DNA from: Actinopolyspora biskrensis
GTDB taxonomy: Bacteria; Actinomycetota; Actinomycetes; Mycobacteriales; Pseudonocardiaceae
Direction: 5' to 3'
Assembly: GCF_013408175.1 (NCBI RefSeq)
Contig: NZ_JACBYW010000001.1
Span: 434,001 to 498,000, forward strand
Length of the DNA stretch: 64,000 nt
The position numbers and the translations under genes are program-made. Positions within the stretch are counted from its first letter, which is position 1. Each line of letters opens with the position of its first letter. Of the stretch, positions 61,729 to 64,000 are shown in pieces. Under the pieces are notes generated by a model. It made no database searches, was not told the DNA's origin, and saw only the letters and a list, made by a program, of their open reading frames with translations.

Positions 61729-62823
61729 ATGGGCAGCAAAATCGGACTCATCGCGGCACCGCTGGCGATGCTGGTGGTGCTGCCACTGGCCCTGATCGGA
61801 ATGGCCCTGATCTCCGTCACAGGCGGTGCGGCTGCTCTCGCGGGGGCCTGCACATCCACCGGCGGTCCTGGAGGACCGGCCCAACAAGTCGGTGACCGGC
61901 ACTGGACCTCCGAACAGCTGACCAACGCTCGCACCATCACCACCGTGGTCCTGCGCCGGGCGCTCCCACAACGAGCTGCGGTGCTGGCCCTGTCCACCGC
62001 CATCGTCGAAAGTCGTCTACGCAACCTCGACCACGGTGACCGCGACAGCCTCGGGCTGTTCCAGCAACGTCCCAGCCAGGGCTGGGGAACCCGCGAACAG
62101 ATCCTCAACCCCGTCTACGCCACCAACACCTTCCTCGACCACCTGGTCGCCCTCGACGGGTGGTATTCGATGCCGCCGGGACGAGCCCAACAGGCGGTGC
62201 AGCGCAGTGCCTATCCCGATCGCTACGCCCCGCAGGAGCCCGCGGCCAGCGCGTTGACGCACGAGTTCTGGCGCGGGCCCAACAATCCACCACCGGAGTC
62301 CGGGTCGAACACGGATGGCCCGACGCAGCAGGCCGCGCTGGGCTGCTCCGATCAGGGTGGCTCCACTACGCCACTGGATCCGCAGAAGATTCCGGACGAT
62401 TTCGAGCTGCCGGCCGATCCGCGCCGTCGCGCGGCCGTGAAATACGCGCTGAGCAAACTCGGCGCGCCGTACGTGTGGGGCGCGAAAGGACCGGATGCGT
62501 TCGACTGCTCCGGGCTCACCCAGGCCGCCTGGGCACATGCCGGTGTGGCTGTCTCGGCCGGAACCACCAACCAGCTCCACGACGGACGCGTGGTGGGCTC
62601 CGTCGCCCAATTGGCTCCCGGAGATTTGGTGTTCATCCCCGGCTCGCTCGGTTCGCCGAGCAACCCCCGACACGTGGGGATCTACGCCGGGCACGGGCTC
62701 ATCGTCAACGCCTATGACGCGGACACCGGGGTGGTCCTCGAGAAGCTGTCCGCGTGGCGCGGCGAGATCGTCGCCATCCGCCGTGTCGCCGAACCGACTG
62801 CGCAGCAAGGGAACCGGACATGA
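61729..62823 (+). CDS. Cell-wall hydrolase with transglycosylase-like and NlpC/P60 domains
   Basis: A 364-residue exported protein that opens the peptidoglycan for the channel, the VirB1 role. A signal or anchor helix lies at about 5-40. A lysozyme-like part has Glu94 in LSTAIVESRLRNL, followed by DSLGLFQQRPSQGWG. An NlpC/P60 peptidase domain from about 232 has Cys260 (DAFDCSGLTQAAW) and His315 (PRHVGIYAGHG). Both a glycan-cutting and a peptide-cutting activity are thus expected. The ATG lies 3 bases after virB4; the stop overlaps the coupling-protein start (ATGA). Confidence 0.9.
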   Translation: MGSKIGLIAAPLAMLVVLPLALIGMALISVTGGAAALAGACTSTGGPGGPAQQVGDRHWTSEQLTNARTITTVVLRRALPQRAAVLALSTAIVESRLRNLDHGDRDSLGLFQQRPSQGWGTREQILNPVYATNTFLDHLVALDGWYSMPPGRAQQAVQRSAYPDRYAPQEPAASALTHEFWRGPNNPPPESGSNTDGPTQQAALGCSDQGGSTTPLDPQKIPDDFELPADPRRRAAVKYALSKLGAPYVWGAKGPDAFDCSGLTQAAWAHAGVAVSAGTTNQLHDGRVVGSVAQLAPGDLVFIPGSLGSPSNPRHVGIYAGHGLIVNAYDADTGVVLEKLSAWRGEIVAIRRVAEPTAQQGNRT

Positions 62824-64000
62824 GCACACATCGTCGTCCGTCACCGGCAGCCGATCGCGACCTGATGCTGCTGGGCCTGCTCGTTTCCGGACTCGGCCTG
62901 CTGCTGGCGCTGGCCGCCGGACTCATGACCGGTGCCGCTGTGGCCACCGCGCTGGCCGAAGGCCCTTGGAGCATGCCCGGCTTCGACGCCTGGCTTGACG
63001 GAGTGCTCGGCGTGTTCGCCCACCCGACAGATCCGGCTGCCGGACTCGGAACCCCGTGGGAGATGGCCCTGGACGGGCGGGCCGGGCTGTACTGGATTGT
63101 CACCGTGACGATATTGGCTACGGGGACAGTCGTGGTGACAACGGGGATTGTGCTGATCTGGCACCGATTCGGTCCCTCCGCACCGGGGCATGCTTCCCGG
63201 GAGGACATCCGCCGCGAGCTCTCGCCGGAAGCCGCCCGCCGCACCGCCCGCTGGACCCGCCCAGGGCTGAGTTCACGCGAGCGGCGTCGCGCCCCGCTGG
63301 AGGAGTTGGCCGTCCCGCTGCACCGCGGGCCGAACCGCCAGCGCCTGTATGTTCCGCTGGAGAACCCGACCGGCGCGTTCGCTCCTACTCAGTCGGGCAA
63401 ATCACGCACGGACCTGGTGCACAAAGCCCTGGCCGCCCCGGGCGCGCTGTTGTGCTCGACGACCAAACCGGACCTGGTGGAATTCGCCGCCCTGGCCCGC
63501 ACCCGCCGCGAGCAGGCCGGCCCGGTGCTGGTGTTCGACACCACCGGCGAGGTGTCCTGGCCAGCCCGAGTGCGATATTCTCCGATCCCCGGCTGCACCG
63601 AGTTCACCGTCGCCCGCCGACGAGCCGAAACCCTCGTCGACGCCGCCGCGGTCGGTTTGGAGAGCGTCGGCGGCAACGACAAGATCTTCCGCGAACGCGC
63701 CAAAACCGTCGTGCAGAGCTATCTGATCGCCGCCGCCCACGACGACCGCGGCGTGGGGGACCTGGTTACCTGGGCCATCACCAAACCGCCCGACCAGGAG
63801 CCGGTCGAGCTGTTGCGCCACTCCGGCTTTCCTGAGCTGGCCGACAACCTACGAGCCGAGATCGGCATGGTCGCCGAAACGTCGGATGCGGTGTGGTTGA
63901 GCGTACGCCGCGTCATCGAACCCTGGCTGGACCCACAGCTGCGCCAACTGTGCAGTCCCGAACCGGGTCAGGAGTTCGACGCCGGCAGCTTCATCGACAA
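62820..64000 (+). CDS. VirD4/TraG-like coupling protein, 3' end beyond the window
   Basis: The ATPase that brings DNA-relaxase complexes to the channel. The 393 codons visible show two membrane helices at about 15-45 (LLGLLVSGLGLLLALAAG) and 92-114 (YWIVTVTILATGTVVVTTGIV). Walker A follows at 188-195 (GAFAPTQSGKSRTDL), then LVFDTTGEVSWPARVRYSPI, as in the TraG/VirD4 family. The P-loop starts with Ala instead of Gly, as is common here. The gene is still open at base 64000. The ATG overlaps the preceding stop. Confidence 0.88.
   Translation, partial: MSTHRRPSPAADRDLMLLGLLVSGLGLLLALAAGLMTGAAVATALAEGPWSMPGFDAWLDGVLGVFAHPTDPAAGLGTPWEMALDGRAGLYWIVTVTILATGTVVVTTGIVLIWHRFGPSAPGHASREDIRRELSPEAARRTARWTRPGLSSRERRRAPLEELAVPLHRGPNRQRLYVPLENPTGAFAPTQSGKSRTDLVHKALAAPGALLCSTTKPDLVEFAALARTRREQAGPVLVFDTTGEVSWPARVRYSPIPGCTEFTVARRRAETLVDAAAVGLESVGGNDKIFRERAKTVVQSYLIAAAHDDRGVGDLVTWAITKPPDQEPVELLRHSGFPELADNLRAEIGMVAETSDAVWLSVRRVIEPWLDPQLRQLCSPEPGQEFDAGSFID

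Larger units (their letters stand above)
46207..64000 (+). mobile_element. Left part of an integrative and conjugative element in tRNA-Leu(GAG)
   Basis: A tyrosine integrase lies just beyond the tRNA gene. Then come cargo, an XRE/ImmA-type control region and a rightward type IV secretion operon that runs out of the window. This is the standard plan of an ICE that uses a tRNA 3' end as attachment site. Many actinobacterial elements use a single TraB-type pump; this one instead has VirB2-, VirB6-, VirB8-, VirB4- and VirD4-like genes. The left attachment repeat should be in the tRNA 3' half (about 46265-46296). The matching right copy, the excisionase and the relaxase are not visible. Confidence 0.85.

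Overview
The window is high-GC actinobacterial DNA. It starts with the Pup-proteasome locus and carries a WhiB protein, RbpA, WYL regulators and many GTG starts. Gene order from trmI through arc, dop, pup, prcB, prcA, pafA, pafB, pafC, tatA, tatC and a HelY-type helicase to the Eis-type acetyltransferase and 5'-3' exonuclease region broadly follows the mycobacterial arrangement. The fxsA, lnt, ppm1, rbpA cluster does the same. Protein character and the separate lnt and ppm1 genes suggest a member of Pseudonocardiales, for example near Saccharopolyspora or Actinopolyspora. That placement is inference.

Region 1 (1-24392) is the protein-degradation and export core. A tRNA m1A58 methyltransferase is cut by the left edge. 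Three tandem minus-strand paralogues follow, each with a Pro/Gln/Gly-rich tail and one membrane anchor. Then come the proteasome ATPase ARC/Mpa, an aldo/keto reductase, a NUDIX hydrolase, Dop (Pup deamidase/depupylase), Pup, the proteasome beta and alpha subunits and PafA (Pup ligase). Beyond these are an amidase, the WYL regulators PafB and PafC, a small membrane protein, TatA, TatC, a large DEVH helicase, a DUF4333 lipoprotein-like membrane protein, an Eis-type acetyltransferase and a FEN-like exonuclease. Perfect hairpins separate pup from prcB and prcA from pafA.

Region 2 (24393-46206) is a mixed housekeeping block. It holds a fructose PTS operon (DeoR regulator, 1-phosphofructokinase, EIIA, EIIBC, HPr) behind a near-perfect palindromic operator, then a frameshifted membrane protein. 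An M24 peptidase and an Lrp regulator follow, then a methyltransferase, an SGNH hydrolase, FxsA, a YtcJ-type amidohydrolase, Lnt, Ppm1, RbpA, a UMF1-type transporter, a GDPD phosphodiesterase, a zinc-ribbon protein, a VOC protein, a XerC-like recombinase and an M20 peptidase.

Region 3 (46207-64000 and beyond) is the left part of an integrative and conjugative element lodged at a tRNA-Leu(GAG) gene. An AbrB-like protein and a tyrosine integrase lie next to the tRNA, followed by a decayed Imm-5-like gene. A minus-strand cassette of five genes comes next: XRE regulator, alpha/beta hydrolase, ImmA/IrrE metallopeptidase, MAB_1171c-type membrane protein, and a NACHT NTPase ending in a glycine-zipper membrane domain. 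After a divergent control region with a palindrome inside a strong promoter, a WhiB protein and a type IV secretion operon read rightward: degenerate ParA-like ATPase, VirB2-like, VirB8-like, VirB6/TrbL, SCO6880 family, VirB4, NlpC/P60 with a transglycosylase-like domain, and a VirD4 coupling protein cut by the right edge. No relaxase, excisionase or right attachment site is visible.

The least explained part is the XRE-hydrolase-IrrE-membrane-NACHT cassette. It could be an ImmR/ImmA-type switch controlling the element, a membrane-acting NACHT defence system, or both linked together.
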